Shown: one piece after another, positions 54,601 to 62,576 of the stretch
Numbering within the stretch: position 1 is the first letter of the stretch
Layout of the letters: the number at the start of each line of letters is the position of its first letter
Origin: Synechococcus sp. BO 8801
GTDB taxonomy: Bacteria; Cyanobacteriota; Cyanobacteriia; PCC-6307; Cyanobiaceae
Length of the DNA stretch: 64,000 nucleotides
NCBI RefSeq assembly: GCF_002252675.1
Contig: NZ_NQKY01000001.1
Location: forward strand, 248,638-312,637
Direction: 5' to 3'
Translations under genes and position numbers: made by a program
The notes under the pieces: model-generated
What the model saw: only the letters and a program-made list of their open reading frames with translations
Told to the model about the DNA's origin: nothing
Databases searched by the model: none

Positions 54601-55954
54601 CGCCGGCCCCGTCATCGACGGACACCGTGAAGGCATCGCTGTCACTGCCGGGGAACCCGCCGGGCAGCACCTGGGAGCCGTCGTGGGTGTACGTGAAGCT
54701 GCCGACGAAGCTGCTGGAGAAGGTGGAGCCCACCACCAGGGGATTGCCGTTGAGCCTCAGCTGGCCCTTGCCCGGCAGGGAGGTGATCCGATAGATGACC
54801 TGCTCGGGCAGGTTGTCCCCATCAGCGAGCTGGAAGTTCGCAGCCGTGAAGGTGGACGTGCCGCCTTCCGCCACCACCAGAGGCGTGGTGATCAGGGTGG
54901 GGGCATCGTTGACCGGGGTGACCTGGATCGGCCCGGTGGAGAGGCTGATGGGCCCATCGCCGTTGCTGAGGTCGGTGGCCGTCAGGGTGAGGCTGGGAGC
55001 CACCGGCGTAGTGACGCTGTTGGCGTTGGCCGCCGGCGTGAACAGGATGCTGGCGATCGCCGCATTGATGGTGGCCAGGCTGCCTTCCAGGGTGAGGTCG
55101 GCGCTGCCGTTGCTGCCGCTGGTGATGAGTGCCGCGCTGGCCAGGCTGGCCGTGCCCCCCGTGGTGGTGATCCGCAGCCGCAGCGCGATCGGCGCCGGCA
55201 CACCGTTGTCGCTGTCGGCCACGCTGAATCCTGTGATGGCCAGGGGCGTGTCTTCGGCGGTGATGCGGGTGCCCACGAAGCTGTCGCTCAGCACCGGGGC
55301 GCTGGCGAATTCTGCGGCCAGCACCTGACCATTGATGAGGAGCCGGTGCTGGTCGTTTTCCGCCAGGATCGCTGCCCGCTGCGCCCCACCAAGGGGGGTG
55401 CCGGTGACGAGGGCGGCGAACAGGGCACCCTCATCCCCGCGGGCATCGAGGGGGCCGTTCAGCCACTGGTCGATGGCGTGGCCCACTTCCTCCAGCAGGA
55501 CACGCTGGATGGCCTCCACGGAGGTGGCCAGGGACAGCCAGTTGGCATTGATGTAGATCCTTTGCTGCCCATCAGGATCACTGGGTGTGTAGGCACCGCT
55601 GGCTCCAGAGAGTTCTCCTCCGCTGCGCCGTTCGATTGCCAGCTGGAGGCCTGGCCCGCGCAACACCTGAGCGAGGGAAACCACCCGGGATCTGAACTGA
55701 TCCGGATCCCTTCCAGCGGTGGCGAAAATGTCACTCAGCAGATCCTCATAGTCACCCCGGAGGGGTAGTTCTTCGAGGATTCTGTTGACGTTCACCAGGG
55801 CGGTTGCCCAGAGTTGCTCAATGTCCCCTGACAGGGCCAGATCAATCGTTTGTTGAGGCACGACCTGTTGAAATAGGCTCTCGCTCCTGGGCATAGAGGT
55901 AAGGCGGGCATGCCCCAGAAGTCCTTCCAGGAGGTCAAGCCTGAGGAATTTCAT
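45644..55954 (-). CDS. giant cadherin-like repeat adhesin with C-terminal VWA domain
   Basis: The 3436-residue protein begins with a domain of about 200 residues that carries [15 protein letters not shown], an EExGH variant of the zincin HExxH helix (155-162). Dozens of cadherin/CSPG/VCBS-like beta modules follow, marked by the recurrent linker [13 protein letters not shown]-type modules ([15 protein letters not shown]) dominate residues about 330-1000. Six near-identical 109-residue repeats occupy about 2195-2972. The C-terminus from about 3090 is a von Willebrand A domain with the MIDAS motif DSSTS (near 3105) and later AMITDG. The size, absence of an N-terminal signal peptide and repeats suggest type I secretion to the cell surface, although no clear RTX nonapeptides are seen. 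It is divergent from a beta-barrel gene. Confidence 0.85.
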   Translation of the reverse strand: MKFLRLDLLEGLLGHARLTSMPRSESLFQQVVPQQTIDLALSGDIEQLWATALVNVNRILEELPLRGDYEDLLSDIFATAGRDPDQFRSRVVSLAQVLRGPGLQLAIERRSGGELSGASGAYTPSDPDGQQRIYINANWLSLATSVEAIQRVLLEEVGHAIDQWLNGPLDARGDEGALFAALVTGTPLGGAQRAAILAENDQHRLLINGQVLAAEFASAPVLSDSFVGTRITAEDTPLAITGFSVADSDNGVPAPIALRLRITTTGGTASLASAALITSGSNGSADLTLEGSLATINAAIASILFTPAANANSVTTPVAPSLTLTATDLSNGDGPISLSTGPIQVTPVNDAPTLITTPLVVAEGGTSTFTAANFQLADGDNLPEQVIYRITSLPGKGQLRLNGNPLVVGSTFSSSFVGSFTYTHDGSQVLPGGFPGSDSDAFTVSVDDGAGGLIPSATVPITLTPINQAPVVSGSIPVFEGQQGVPITLTISDADQVSGVPPTVVITSLPLRGTLRYNGTPITAPFTLPSLAGLTYDHDGNDLNGGFPPNESFGVRVSDDGGGQGTSGLLSSNAVITLAVQRVNDDPTLTANNPIVTPTGSTVITAAALRVSDADSLTPNLTYTLTAAADPARGQLQVFRGGTWVGLLSGGSFSQDDIDAGRLRFNFVNGTASGTTAGFSFTVKDGAIGLLPAGFTQTRDGGIHTNSTPQPLPVDPLTAISFSLTYLNPLGTPSSGGGNAPASLPPNAAPTLGTNNLLRSSEGATVTIRATDLAISDSDSSPSERIYRLTAAPAGGSLRLNGVALSTLDGFTQDDINNGRLTFVHDGGEVFDAGFRFTISDGRAVVSNGASDFRFALRVTPVNDAPTASVSASPTLLVEGGTFTFNTANPGPLLGGADRRDITIADVDGSGQQVFAGAPGNPSPGADALWDPGSFSLADTADQRRLRIDTLPSDGVLEFDVTGGGAWTVIGDGSGGSLNRTTLRISQSQLASGRLRYRHNGNDGPADLADSFSFTPFDRFDTPGAPVTVPLTIAPLNDPPVASQNAPLSLVEGSRAVIKGSNGTAGNEPRLVYGDSDNSPLQRQYRITSLPTNGRLFLNGRALGLNSVFTQADLDANLISYLHDGTETSSDAFSFTVSDGGGDNPISGATNNVPGTYVISVTQANDLPSLTAPVALEVFGSGTTPVAVATAGLLQASDGDLDTIGSGETDLLRIEAQLLDGANAVVPSGLISFTSPNPTSLRAFLSGKGSNSLVVQGSRSEINAVLASLTVAFGADLDASTLKLRVSVDDRLYSAAGVLGVGANGGPVNQNDGAGNPVHIGAANNRISRDIALTASNLNDLPTITNPTLFSVNEDASVTLGGFLLADADSFGRNVTVQVQLFRDAGGTVLANAATEGRLLLGAIAGLSTAAGDGTNTITLTGPLTAVQTALNLLRFQGAPDFNGAGSGLGNLYLRTSLTDFGHANVPAGNRVSVDNGVRITPVNDAPVLAVPVNTVIASGTFINISSGFAVQDTRDTSQGATDDIRVTLSASDGATPYGTLLIQNANGATLTTNGTASVQVRGTRAQVQAALNTLRYTPANPNVDRVVTITATAFDFDNGAETVGVIGNNSATGAFTINVSSTNEAPVLTVPANRSVVEDSSANGFTGANLISFTDADDFGALGRLTVAANRGTINLVTRTGLTVTAGNYGTGSVTVTGTKANLNAALASLTYTPTANFHGNATLTVTVNDLGSTGSGGARQDVKTVALTVTPLNDQPVTTTNVVLPAVSEDVAAPAIPGTALSTLAFGYADTTDNQTASGGGNTATPFSFLAVVGSTGYTPAQGVWQISTAVSPNPALPGDWINLPSSGLSTGAALVFSAASRVRFLPAANFHGTPGRLLVRLADASAPLTASVSATSTFNLATAGGTTSTGAWSAVNRTIGTSVTNVNDRPTASAASLAATTEDNPNPPGATIAALGFGFRDTADDQRSVTGGANAASAFGGIAITGNAATAAQGVWQYNLNAGAGWVTIASPSESAALLLPTSASLRFLPSSPNFNGTPGGLSLRVADTPLAFSAATNLTPLLGPTGRYSDPTSLNTSVTPVNDVPAFTRGPDQTLLEDAGAQSVAGWATGLSRGGGSDEAGQGVSFLVTNNNNALFSVQPTIDASGRLTYTPATNATGTATVSVRVRDSGGTANGGIDTSAIQTFLISVTPANDDFTDANETRSIAEDSGTTTGSLLSGTSSPDGPVSIASFSIAGQSGPFPLGSPVTIAGVGSLTIAANGSYAFTPAANYNGPVPLISYAVTDGSGANDTSTLTITVTPVNNDFSDANETLSIAEDSGTTTGNLLAGTTSPDGPVAIASFSIAGQSGPFPLGSPVTIAGVGSLTIAANGSYSFTPAANYNGTVPLISYVVTDGSGPNDSSSLAITVTPVNDDVSDANETLSIAEDSGTTTGNLLAGTTSPDGPVSIASFSISGQSGPFTLGSPVTIAGVGSLTIAANGSYSFTPAANYNGPVPLISYVVTDGSGLNDSSTLSITVTPVNDDFSDANETLSIAEDSGTTTGNLLAGTSSPDGPVSIASFSIAGQSGPFPLGSPFTIAGVGSLTIAANGSYSFTPAANYNGPVPLISYVVTDGSGLNDSSTLSITVTPTNDPPVNTVPAGQSIDEETSLLFTGANVISVNDVDGNLASTRLTVANGILTIGALNGATISNGGNGTSSLTLSGSQAQINAALATLSYLPNPNFNGADTLTVLSTDSGATPLSDADTVAITVTPVNDDFSDANETISIAEDSGTTTGNLLAGTTSPDGPVSIASFSVAGLSGPFTLGSPVTIAGVGSLSIAANGSYSFTTAANYNGPVPLVTYAVTDGSGANDASTLSITVTPVNDDFSDANETISIAEDSGTTTGNLLAGTTSLDGPVSIASFSIVGQSGPFPLGSPITIAGAGSLTIATDGSYSFTPAANYNGPFPLISYAVTDGSGANDASTLAITVTPINDPPVATDDVFGGPIRPAAGTTASVNVTDNDSDLDSPLDPASITIVGSAGPGQSLLVAGEGTWSVNTATQEISFTPASGFVGDPTPIQYTIRDLQGAISNPATVTIDYDNLAISPNPPVPAPRHVDFYLLLDSSTSMKGSDPSGVSRIEAQNRLAFETLKSALAAAGYGYTLKGSNTFQPFLDDTNLTSSQTLATDILNYELVDDPTDGSSTNARSITIHTIDFGYLVSHSEVTFTGSNPNFGELLARDVLLTQTPDITYGATTSPDWIARGLPAPNSLDAYTAPGTNGNRYSGTEMLGALVALDRLLVKELPNVALDTIVSVAMITDGRPERRPWWDNRPDFGQGWTGTNVPLPTSSWLDGDPILSSGLRYTSSGTPIRVPTAAGVDIWGQAQTSLNNTLDTVAARAGASNVNVLAIGMGDGGISNWNAIYTDLFTNQTFDASRSWNYQFSTSGQLPQLSG
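47037..49370 (-). repeat. six 327-bp near-identical repeats inside the adhesin gene
   Basis: Repeat units begin at about 49370 and end near 47037 when read along the gene. Four lie in direct tandem (about 49370-48060). A non-repeat Ig-like module follows (about 48057-47691), then two more units. Each codes about 109 residues with the core [49 protein letters not shown] and VTDGSG. The DNA is also highly alike, so recent duplication or ongoing gene conversion is likely. Confidence 0.9.
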
Positions 55955-56122
55955 GCCTGGATCTGTCCAACAGTTCGCGTCGGCGAGATCCTATGTCACC
56001 GCCCACTCTTGTCAGGCAAGTAAACCGGAGAAGGCCTCTCCCGATCTCATCACCCTCGCCTAAGAAACACATATTAAGAACATTAAAGCTGTCATAGAAA
56101 ACCTTTATAGAGCCCCAAGAGA
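55955..56122. promoter_or_regulatory. AT-rich divergent promoter region of adhesin and beta-barrel genes
   Basis: This 168-bp spacer is markedly richer in A and T than the rest of the window (for example 56060-56110). It separates the starts of the two divergent surface genes, so both promoters should lie here. No single minus-35/minus-10 pair stands out, and no clear operator was found. Confidence 0.4.
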
Positions 56123-57619
56123 GTGCATTTCCGGCCACGGCGATCAGCGGTTATCGCTAGGAATTCCAGTTCAAAAGCAGCGCAGAAAATCTTGCTTCGG
56201 TTTCGTCCTGACCCTGAACTCCCGGTTTCGCTGCGCCCTGCTCCTTTCCGCCCTGCGAGGACAAACGGAGTTCCCCTCTCCCTGCTCCCCACGTTCGTTC
56301 TCGGAGCCGTGGTCGCGATCGGCCCGGCCCGGGCGGCGATCTGTCCCGATGGAACCGAGGCGGAGTTCTGCTTGCCTCCTGTCGTCACCCCGCTGACCCC
56401 GACGCCGGCGCCGTCCCCCCCATCGCCTGCCCCGTCCCCCCCGTCACCTGTGGCGGCACCAGCCTCCACCGCACCGATCCGCCCCGTGCGGGTCGATGTC
56501 TACCGACTCGACGCCCGGTTGCTTCCCCTTGGCGCCGGGATGGGCTGGCGGAGCTTCAGCCGTGATCTGCTGGAGCCCCTGCCCCAGAAGGTGCGCGAGT
56601 CCTCTCCCCTCGCCGACCCGGAGCCGGAGGGGTCGTCCACCTCGGCCTTCCGCTTCAGTGCTCAGCCCGGGGGTTACTTCAGTGACCGAGACGGCTGGCG
56701 GCTTCGGGTGTTCGGCAATGGCTTCGGCGGTCCCCTGATCAGCGGTGTCGCCGGAGGTCCCTCCTCGGTGAGCGGGGCCCAGATGGGTCTGCGCCTCGAC
56801 TACGCCATCGGCGATCTGTTGATCGGTGCCTTCGGCCGCTTCGGGTCACTCCAGGCACAGGGCGGCTCCGTCAATGATTTCGGGGTCCCCTTCAACGGCC
56901 AATCCGCCAACGGCAGCCTGGGTGGTGGCGGGGTGCTGGTGCAGTTCGCCAAGCCCGGTTGGTTCATCGGTGCGGCGCTGGGAGGCGATGCTCTGACGAC
57001 CGATCAACCGTTCGGCATCAGCAGCTCCAACGCCATCGGTGCCCGCTACAGCAAGTCCTCGGTCGGCGGCAGCGCTTTCAATCTGGCCACCAGTTTCGGT
57101 GGCAGGATCCGGCTGTCCGATCGTCAGGTTCTTGAACCCAGCGCCCTCCTCACCCTGACCAGCCTCTCGCTGGGCGGTGCATCGGTCTTCGATGGGTTCA
57201 CCAACCGCTTCTGGAGCGTGCCCGGCTCCAGCAGCACCGTCGGCACCGCCGACATCGGCATCACCTGGAGGGCTCCCCTGCACCAGGGCAGGAATCTGCT
57301 CACGCCCTCGGTGCGCCTCAGCTGGCTGGGGGCCGGCTTCCTCGGCCAGGCCCCGGCCAATGCGGTCACCGATGGCATCTCCCTGGCCACCACCCTGCCC
57401 GCCGGCTCCCTGACCCAGACCAGTGGACTGGGGCTGCAGGGAGGCCTGGCCTACACCCTGAGGGACAACACCACGTTCTACATCCGTGGCGGGGCGGGGT
57501 TCTATGGCGCCGGCACCGCCTGGGATGTCGGTGGCGGGGTGCAGTTCCGCTGGGGGGGAGCCCCACGGGCCACGGCAGCCAAGGCCAGTGGCGCCGATCC
57601 TTCCACCTCAAACCCCTGA
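56123..57619 (+). CDS. exported beta-barrel (autotransporter-like) outer-membrane protein
   Basis: The 498-residue protein has a long basic N-terminus and then a signal-like hydrophobic stretch (PLSLLPTFVLGAVVAIGPARAA). A proline-rich linker (TPTPAPSPPSPAPSPPSPVA) follows. The remaining 340 or so residues alternate hydrophobic and polar residues with frequent glycines (AQMGLRLDYAIGDLLIGAFG, SLTQTSGLGLQGGLAYTLRD), ending VGGGVQFRWGG before a short tail. This fits an autotransporter-type or similar outer-membrane barrel. The GTG start at 56123 is uncertain. It is divergent from the giant adhesin; a role in its surface display is only a guess. Confidence 0.65.
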   Translation: MHFRPRRSAVIARNSSSKAAQKILLRFRPDPELPVSLRPAPFRPARTNGVPLSLLPTFVLGAVVAIGPARAAICPDGTEAEFCLPPVVTPLTPTPAPSPPSPAPSPPSPVAAPASTAPIRPVRVDVYRLDARLLPLGAGMGWRSFSRDLLEPLPQKVRESSPLADPEPEGSSTSAFRFSAQPGGYFSDRDGWRLRVFGNGFGGPLISGVAGGPSSVSGAQMGLRLDYAIGDLLIGAFGRFGSLQAQGGSVNDFGVPFNGQSANGSLGGGGVLVQFAKPGWFIGAALGGDALTTDQPFGISSSNAIGARYSKSSVGGSAFNLATSFGGRIRLSDRQVLEPSALLTLTSLSLGGASVFDGFTNRFWSVPGSSSTVGTADIGITWRAPLHQGRNLLTPSVRLSWLGAGFLGQAPANAVTDGISLATTLPAGSLTQTSGLGLQGGLAYTLRDNTTFYIRGGAGFYGAGTAWDVGGGVQFRWGGAPRATAAKASGADPSTSNP

Positions 57620-57671
57620 GGGCTGGCCAGGTTCTGATCTGGAGCCGGTCAGGAAGGACGTTGGAGGGCCT

Positions 57672-58346
57672 TCAGGCCCCTTCCCCCATCAGTCCGAAGA
57701 CGGAAGTCTCTTCCTTCCGGACGCTGCCGGCATCCCGGGAATCGATGCTGTCCTTCAGCAGGCCTTCGACGATGCCGGCATCGAAGGAGTAGCGGCCCGG
57801 ACCGACCAGAAGCAGGGCCAGGCTGCCGCCCAGGTACAGAACCACCAGCTCCAGCACGTAGATGTTGAAGCCGCTGGTGAGAATGTGGTGGTAGGCGGCA
57901 ACGGCCATGGTGCCGGTGAGGGCCAGGGCCCCCAGGGGCGAGAGCAGGCCGAGGATCAGCAGCCAGCTGCCCAGGATTTCCGAGTAGCCCGCCACATGGG
58001 CAAGGAACAGGGGGAAAGGCAGGTGCAGGGGCACCACGTAGTTGGTCGCGAACGCCTGCGGATCGGCCAGCTTGTCCTGGCCGTGGTGGATCATCATCGC
58101 GCCGATCGCCAGCCTCAGGATCAGCAATCCGACGTTGGCGAGACGCCCTTCCCGCAGGAGGTAGGACCTCAGGGCCTGGCGGACCTTTGCGGCAATCGCG
58201 GTGACGGAGGCAGGAGCCGGAGCGGGGGCGTCCACGCCCGTGGGCACGACAGCAGCGACCGTCGGCCGGTTGAGCGCCAGCATCCACAGGGCGATGAAGG
58301 CGGTGAAGAAGCCCGCGAAGATCTCGAGCAGGACAGTGGTGGTCAT
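57672..58346 (-). CDS. DoxX-family membrane protein
   Basis: The 224-residue protein has an N-terminal hydrophobic segment (VLLEIFAGFFTAFIALWMLA), a cytoplasmic or luminal linker, then the four-helix DoxX core. That core is marked by GLLILRLAIGAMMIHHGQDK, AGYSEILGSWLLILGLLSPL, ALTGTMAVAAYHHILTSGFN and LELVVLYLGGSLALLLVGPG. DoxX proteins are quinone-linked or of unknown function and often respond to oxidative stress. The ATG at 58346 was used. It follows the photolyase gene on the same strand by 32 bp, so light/oxidative stress coexpression is plausible. Confidence 0.88.
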   Translation of the reverse strand: MTTTVLLEIFAGFFTAFIALWMLALNRPTVAAVVPTGVDAPAPAPASVTAIAAKVRQALRSYLLREGRLANVGLLILRLAIGAMMIHHGQDKLADPQAFATNYVVPLHLPFPLFLAHVAGYSEILGSWLLILGLLSPLGALALTGTMAVAAYHHILTSGFNIYVLELVVLYLGGSLALLLVGPGRYSFDAGIVEGLLKDSIDSRDAGSVRKEETSVFGLMGEGA

Positions 58347-58378
58347 GGTCGGGGGAGAATTATGAAGATTCTGGCGAT

Positions 58379-59971
58379 TCAGGTAACGGAACGTGAAGCG
58401 CTCTCCGGATCCAACCCCAGGTCCAGGCACAGCTGACCCTCGGCCGTCCGCGATGGCCGGCGACGGCCGCCGCCGCTCCTCCTGCCGGTGGGAGGAAGGC
58501 CCGAGCGGCGGGAGCCGTGCCGTTCCTGGATCGCGTCGGCGGCGGCGCCGAAGCCGCTCTGGCGCCGCAGGCCCCAGAGCCGTTCCCGGGCCTGGCGGGC
58601 GGCGGCGGCCACATCCACGATCGGGGCCGGATAGTCGGGGCCGATGCGGCAGCCGCTGGCGGCCTGGGTGGCCGGGTCCATCCGCCACGGCTCGTGGCGC
58701 CAGATCGCCGGCACCCCGGCCAGCTCCGGCAGCCAGCGCGCCAGAAATGTCCCCTCCGGGTCGTGGTCGCGGCCCTGCTTGATCGGGTTGTAGATCCGGA
58801 TCGTGTTGATGCCCGTGGTGCCGCTCTGCATCTGGCACTGGCTCCAATGGATGCCGGGCTCGTAGTCCACGAACTGGCGTGCCAGGTGCAGGCCGCTGTC
58901 GCGCCAGTCGATCCAGAGGTGATGGCTGGCGAACGACAGCAGCATCGCCCGCATGCGGAAGTTCATCCAGCCGCTGGCCCGCAGGGCGCGCATGCAGGCA
59001 TCCACGAACGGCACCCCGGTGCGCCCTTCGCTCCAGGCCGCCAGCCGTTCGGGGTCGGAGATGCGCAGCCCCCGGGTGGCGGGGTGGAGCTCCAGGACCT
59101 CGATCGAGGGCTCGCTCTCCAGCTTCTGGATGAAGTGGCAGTGCCAGTGCAGCCGTGACAGGAAGGCGTCGAGGGCCCGGGGCCAGCCCGCGGCCGCCTC
59201 GGCAGGCAGGGTCGCCAGGGCCGCCCGCCGGGCCCGGGTGGTCTGGGTCACCTCCCCCATCGACAGGGTGCCCCAGGCCAGGTGGGGCGAGAGCCGCGAG
59301 CAGCCCTCGAAGGCGGTCAGGGGACTGGAGAGCCGCCGGTGGTAGCCGCGCCCCCGCTGGTGCAGGAAGCCGTCCAGCAGCTCCAGGCCGGCCCGCCGGC
59401 CACCCCGCTGCCGCTCCGGGCAGGGGTCCGACGCCAGGCCCAGGTCGGCGGCGGTGGGCAGGTCCCGGGGGGCGATTCCCTCCAGGGGGGGCAGGGCAAC
59501 GGGAGCCTCCAGCAGCGGTTCGGCCATGCGCCGCTCCCAGTCCCGGGCCCAGCCGCGGCGATCCCGGCGTCCCCGGGTCACCCCGAAGCTGGCCACCTCC
59601 TGCCAGGGGATCCCCCGTTCGCGGGCCCAGGCGGCCACCCGCCGGTCCCGGGCGTAGGTCCAGAGGTTGCCGGTCTCCTGGTGGCTCCAGAGACCGGCGA
59701 TGCCAAGGCGACGGTGGGCGGCCTCCAGCACGGTCACCACCTCGCCGACCCGCACCACCAGGGGCTGTCCCCGTTCGGCCAGCGCCTGCCCCAGCTCCTC
59801 CAGCGCCTCCCGGCAGAAGCTCCACTGGCGGCCCGAGCTGTCGGGTTGCCGCCACAGCTCCGGTTCGACCACGTAGAGGGGCAGCACCGGTCCGCGCCGG
59901 GCCGCTTCCACCAGGGGGCGGTGGTCGGCGAGGCGCAGATCGCGCTTGAACCAGACCACCTGAAGCGCCAT
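58379..59971 (-). CDS. DNA photolyase/cryptochrome family flavoprotein
   Basis: The 530-residue protein has an N-terminal antenna domain (ALQVVWFKRDLRLADHRPLV) and a C-terminal FAD-binding domain. The latter is marked by GRTGVPFVDACMRALRASGW, MNFRMRAMLLSFASHHLWID, NTIRIYNPIKQGRDHDPEG and WLPELAGVPAIWRHEPWRM. These enzymes repair pyrimidine dimers with blue light or act as photoreceptors; which applies is not settled. No four-Cys iron-sulfur motif is seen. The extended C-terminal tail is Arg/Gly-rich (RRSGLPPTGRRSGGGRRR). The ATG at 59971 is preferred to a GTG one codon upstream. A small membrane gene lies 22 bp upstream. Confidence 0.9.
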   Translation of the reverse strand: MALQVVWFKRDLRLADHRPLVEAARRGPVLPLYVVEPELWRQPDSSGRQWSFCREALEELGQALAERGQPLVVRVGEVVTVLEAAHRRLGIAGLWSHQETGNLWTYARDRRVAAWARERGIPWQEVASFGVTRGRRDRRGWARDWERRMAEPLLEAPVALPPLEGIAPRDLPTAADLGLASDPCPERQRGGRRAGLELLDGFLHQRGRGYHRRLSSPLTAFEGCSRLSPHLAWGTLSMGEVTQTTRARRAALATLPAEAAAGWPRALDAFLSRLHWHCHFIQKLESEPSIEVLELHPATRGLRISDPERLAAWSEGRTGVPFVDACMRALRASGWMNFRMRAMLLSFASHHLWIDWRDSGLHLARQFVDYEPGIHWSQCQMQSGTTGINTIRIYNPIKQGRDHDPEGTFLARWLPELAGVPAIWRHEPWRMDPATQAASGCRIGPDYPAPIVDVAAAARQARERLWGLRRQSGFGAAADAIQERHGSRRSGLPPTGRRSGGGRRRPSRTAEGQLCLDLGLDPESASRSVT

Positions 59972-59993
59972 CACCGCAGCCGAGGAATCCGCT

Positions 59994-60104
59994 TCAGCGC
60001 TTCGGCAGGTCGCTGGGTCGCAGCACCACGACCACCACGCCCACCACCACCATCACGATCAGCACCGCCGCCCCGGCCAGGGGCAGCACCGTTTCCGTCT
60101 CCAT
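59994..60104 (-). CDS. 36-residue single-helix membrane protein
   Basis: A 36-codon gene encodes METETVLPLAGAAVLIVMVV continuing VGVVVVVLRPSDLPKR. There is a short acidic start, one strongly hydrophobic helix of about 24 residues and a basic C-terminal tail. It resembles low-mass thylakoid subunits in architecture but matches none I know (PsbX, Psb30, PetN and PetM all differ). Its stop is 22 bp before the photolyase ATG on the same strand, so the two may be cotranscribed. A rho-independent terminator lies 57 bp upstream of its start. Confidence 0.5.
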   Translation of the reverse strand: METETVLPLAGAAVLIVMVVVGVVVVVLRPSDLPKR

Positions 60105-60160
60105 CCGCCCGCTCGCCGACTGTCCCCCCATCCTGGTGGGGCGAACGGGGCAGCGCGGGC

Positions 60161-60188
60161 AAAAAAAAGGACGGGTCAGCCAGACCCG
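60161..60188 (-). terminator. rho-independent terminator (minus strand) with no obvious gene in front
   Basis: On the minus strand CGGGTC (60188-60183) pairs with GACCCG (60177-60172) around a TGGCT loop, and is followed three bases later by eight Ts (60168-60161). This is the clearest intrinsic terminator in the window. No minus-strand gene ends here; the next minus gene begins downstream of it. The transcript it ends must start between 60190 and about 60330. Confidence 0.75.
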
Positions 60189-60332
60189 CCCCCGAAGAAC
60201 GTCTTAAGAAATGTAAACGCGGCGATGGTGCAACCGCGAGGGTCCCTCCGGATTCGCCCTCTGATGCGCTCGGAGGCCGTCCGCGGTCCCCGGAGACGCG
60301 CGCCATAGTCTTCATGTTCCGTTACATCAGTC

Positions 60333-60611
60333 ATGACGGTCGGCGAGCTCTACCTCGAATCCCTGTCCACCGGCGTCATCACCCCCGCCGAGCTCTCCTG
60401 GCTCACCCACGGCCAGGACCGCTTCTCCCGTCTGGAGGAGGCCACCGCTCTGCGGCTCGGCCGCCTGCTCGACCAGGGGGACATCCAGCTGGGTTGCCGT
60501 CTGGCCCCCACGGGCGACCCCTCTTTCGCCCCCGCCTCACCGGCCCCGGCGCAGGCCGCTGGGGTGCTGGAGGAGTGGATCGAACCCCTGGGGCGTCGAC
60601 GGCATCGTTGA
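60333..60611 (+). CDS. cyanobacterial conserved hypothetical protein (92 aa)
   Basis: The soluble 92-residue protein reads MTVGELYLESLSTGVITPAE, LSWLTHGQDRFSRLEEATAL, RLGRLLDQGDIQLGCRL, followed by an Ala/Pro-rich tail. The TVGELYxxxxxxGxITxxEL pattern with a central WxxxxQxxFxRxEE helix looks like a conserved picocyanobacterial protein, function unknown. The ATG at 60333 starts the conserved part. It precedes the Hli gene by 61 bp on the same strand. Confidence 0.7.
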   Translation: MTVGELYLESLSTGVITPAELSWLTHGQDRFSRLEEATALRLGRLLDQGDIQLGCRLAPTGDPSFAPASPAPAQAAGVLEEWIEPLGRRRHR

Positions 60612-60672
60612 CGACAGTCACAACGCTTCACGATCGTTTACACTCCCTTCAAGTTTCGCAACGAACCCACCC

Positions 60673-60816
60673 ATGTCTGACTCCACCACCCGCTTCGGCT
60701 TCGTCGCCTTCGCTGAAACCTGGAACGGCCGCCTGGCCATGCTCGGTTTCGTCATCGGCCTCGGCACCGAGATCCTGACCGGCCAGGGCATCCTTGCCCA
60801 GATCGGCCTCGGCTGA
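60673..60816 (+). CDS. hli: high-light-inducible (Hli/Scp) one-helix protein
   Basis: A 47-codon gene encodes MSDSTTRFGFVAFAETWNGR, LAMLGFVIGLGTEILTGQGI and LAQIGLG. The ETWNGRLAMLGFVIGLGTE helix is the chlorophyll-binding signature shared with LHC proteins (Glu, Asn and Arg ligands). Hli proteins bind chlorophyll and carotenoid, attach to photosystem II assembly partners and quench excess energy. A partial HLR1 match (TTTACACT at 60637-60644) lies about 30 bp upstream of the ATG, in keeping with RpaB control of such genes. Confidence 0.95.
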   Translation: MSDSTTRFGFVAFAETWNGRLAMLGFVIGLGTEILTGQGILAQIGLG

Positions 60817-60899
60817 TTTCGGCTCCTGCCTTCGCAGCATCGGCCCGGGTGGTTCTGCCATCCGGGCTTTGATGTCTGCGGCGTTCACCCCGCTCCCCC

Positions 60900-61682
60900 A
60901 TGGCGCACGCTCTCGTCTTCGTACTGGCTCCTGAGGGAGGCCTTCCCAGCGATGGCGCGTCCTGGGAGGAGATCCTGGCGGCCCAGCGCCTGGGCGTCCG
61001 CAGCGGCATCGCCCTGCGCATGTTCCGCGTCCCCGCCGAGCATCCCCCGAGCCTGGACGACCTGGTCAGCTCCGGCCAGGCCAACGTCAGTGGGGCCGAC
61101 CCTTTCGAACCGCTGCGCACCAGCCCCTGCCCGGAGGAGCCATCCGCCGCTGTCTCCGCGGATCCGGGGCCGGCGCGGCGGCTGATCTGCGATGCGGTGG
61201 TGCCCCATCTCGAGCCACGGGCCCTCTGGCTCGGCGCCTACGAGCTCAGCGGCCCGGAACGGCAGCCGAGCGCCGGCCACCCGGCCGAACGCCTGGGGAT
61301 CGAGACGGTCCGTTGCCTCGACCAGTTCTCCCTGCGGGAGGCCGACAACGAGACCTGCTGGTTCTATCCCACCGAGAACGGCGACTATCTCTGCTGGGAG
61401 AACCAGCGCAGCCTCGAGCTGGCCCCCGGCTATCCGGCCGATTCCTGCCTGCAGGAGGGGCCGGTCTCCTACCAGCGCAGCGACCTGCAGCTCCTCTGGT
61501 CACTGATGGCCGACGACCAGGCCCTGACCTGTGTCGGGCTCACCTACCAGAAACGACGCATCGAATGGCCGGTCGCCGCCAGCGACCCGGAACCCTTCGC
61601 CACCTGGACCGCGTTCCGCGTCGATGCCATGGCCGATGACACCTACCGGGAAATGGCAAACATCACCGTTTTCCCGACCTGA
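60900..61682 (+). CDS. cyanobacterial hypothetical protein (260 aa)
   Basis: The 260-residue soluble protein starts MAHALVFVLAPEGGLPSDGA. It has a variable middle and a C-terminal region with RCLDQFSLREADNETCWFYP, TENGDYLCWENQRSLELAPG and LWSLMADDQALTCVGLTYQK. The many Trp and Cys in the second half suggest a folded domain, but no family is recognised. There is no signal peptide or membrane helix. It follows the Hli gene by 83 bp, so cotranscription is possible but not required. Confidence 0.6.
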   Translation: MAHALVFVLAPEGGLPSDGASWEEILAAQRLGVRSGIALRMFRVPAEHPPSLDDLVSSGQANVSGADPFEPLRTSPCPEEPSAAVSADPGPARRLICDAVVPHLEPRALWLGAYELSGPERQPSAGHPAERLGIETVRCLDQFSLREADNETCWFYPTENGDYLCWENQRSLELAPGYPADSCLQEGPVSYQRSDLQLLWSLMADDQALTCVGLTYQKRRIEWPVAASDPEPFATWTAFRVDAMADDTYREMANITVFPT

Positions 61683-61691
61683 GCGGCCGCC

Positions 61692-61904
61692 TCAGCCGGC
61701 CTGCTCGTACAGCTGCTCCAGCCGCTCGCGGCTGAGGTCGACGTAGAGAACTTCCTCACCGTGGGCGGGAGCTTCCGGGTGGCGCTGGCGCGGGGAGGGG
61801 GTGGAGGCGGCGCTGCGCAGGTTCTGGGTCATCAGGGCGAAGGCGCCGCCGGCGATCACCGCGAAGCTCACCCCGTAAACGATGGGGAACAGGACGTCCA
61901 GCAT
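61692..61904 (-). CDS. DUF2973-like small membrane protein
   Basis: The 70-residue protein has an N-terminal membrane helix (MLDVLFPIVYGVSFAVIAGG), a short linker and the terminal block HPEAPAHGEEVLYVDLSRER, LEQLYEQAG. The helix plus HPE and the final LxxLYE motif fit DUF2973, a cyanobacterial family of unknown function. A candidate HLR1 (RpaB) site lies about 25 bp upstream of the ATG. It is convergent with the preceding unknown gene, 9 bp apart. Confidence 0.75.
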   Translation of the reverse strand: MLDVLFPIVYGVSFAVIAGGAFALMTQNLRSAASTPSPRQRHPEAPAHGEEVLYVDLSRERLEQLYEQAG

Positions 61905-61928
61905 GGGTCGCTCGCTTTTGCCCAGGCT

Positions 61929-61946
61929 AATGTAACGATCTGTTAA
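61929..61946 (-). promoter_or_regulatory. candidate HLR1 (RpaB) site upstream of the DUF2973 gene
   Basis: On the minus strand TTAACAGA-TC-GTTACATT matches the HLR1 consensus of two (G/T)TTACA(T/A)(T/A) repeats with a 2-bp gap at 14 of 16 positions; the second repeat is perfect. It is only about 25 bp from the ATG, closer than a normal minus-35 position. It might therefore act as a repressor site or the start may be leaderless. Confidence 0.45.
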
Positions 61947-61973
61947 TCGTGGCTGCCGCGCCCCCGCAGCGGG

Positions 61974-62567
61974 CTATGGATTCAGCCACTCCTCCTTCCA
62001 GCTGTTGTCGGCCCGCCAGAGGCGGCGCCGGTGGGGGTGACCGCTCAGCTCCAGCAGCTCCACCCGTTGCAGCCCCACCCGCAGCAGCTCGAAGTGCTCC
62101 GGCCGCGGGACCTCCTCCCCCAGTTCCCGGGGGAACGGCCCTTCGCTCTGGAGGGGTTCCCCCGGCGCCGGCCAGCCCCACAGGGCCCGGCCCCGGGGGG
62201 TGAGGGCCTGCCAGTGGAACGTCAGGGCCCGTTGCTCCTCCTCGCCAGCCAGCGGCAGCCGCTGGCCCCGCAGCCGGAACTGGCTGCGCGCTCTGGGCAG
62301 CAGCCAGCAGAGTTCCACAGGGGCGGTGCCGGCGAGTTCGCCACTCTTGGCGCTGCGGCGGTCGGTGAGCAGGTCGAGGCTGGCCGCTCCGGCCCAGCAG
62401 CGGAACACCAGGGTGCGCACCCGCGGGGTGCCGTCCGCCGCCACGCTGGCCAGCTGCAGCCAGCGGGCCTGGGGGGAGCGGCCCTGCCGCTCCAGGGCAC
62501 CGCGCAGCAGCGGCCGCCAGGGGGGCAGGGGCTGCTCAGGGGGCGGCGTCGGGTGGGAGTCGGACAT
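61974..62567 (-). CDS. pyridoxamine 5'-phosphate oxidase-like FMN-binding protein (Alr4036 type)
   Basis: The 197-residue protein carries the PNPOx split-barrel: QARWLQLASVAADGTPRVRT, LVFRCWAGAASLDLLTDRRS, AKSGELAGTAPVELCWLLPR, ARSQFRLRGQ. The C-terminal part has VPRPEHFELLRVGLQRVELL and RRLWRADNSWKEEWLNP, typical of the plant/cyanobacterial Alr4036-type group. It may oxidise pyridoxamine phosphate or be another FMN or heme binder. It starts 10 bp after the methyltransferase gene ends and is probably in the same transcript. Confidence 0.87.
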   Translation of the reverse strand: MSDSHPTPPPEQPLPPWRPLLRGALERQGRSPQARWLQLASVAADGTPRVRTLVFRCWAGAASLDLLTDRRSAKSGELAGTAPVELCWLLPRARSQFRLRGQRLPLAGEEEQRALTFHWQALTPRGRALWGWPAPGEPLQSEGPFPRELGEEVPRPEHFELLRVGLQRVELLELSGHPHRRRLWRADNSWKEEWLNP

Positions 62568-62576
62568 CGGCAGGAC

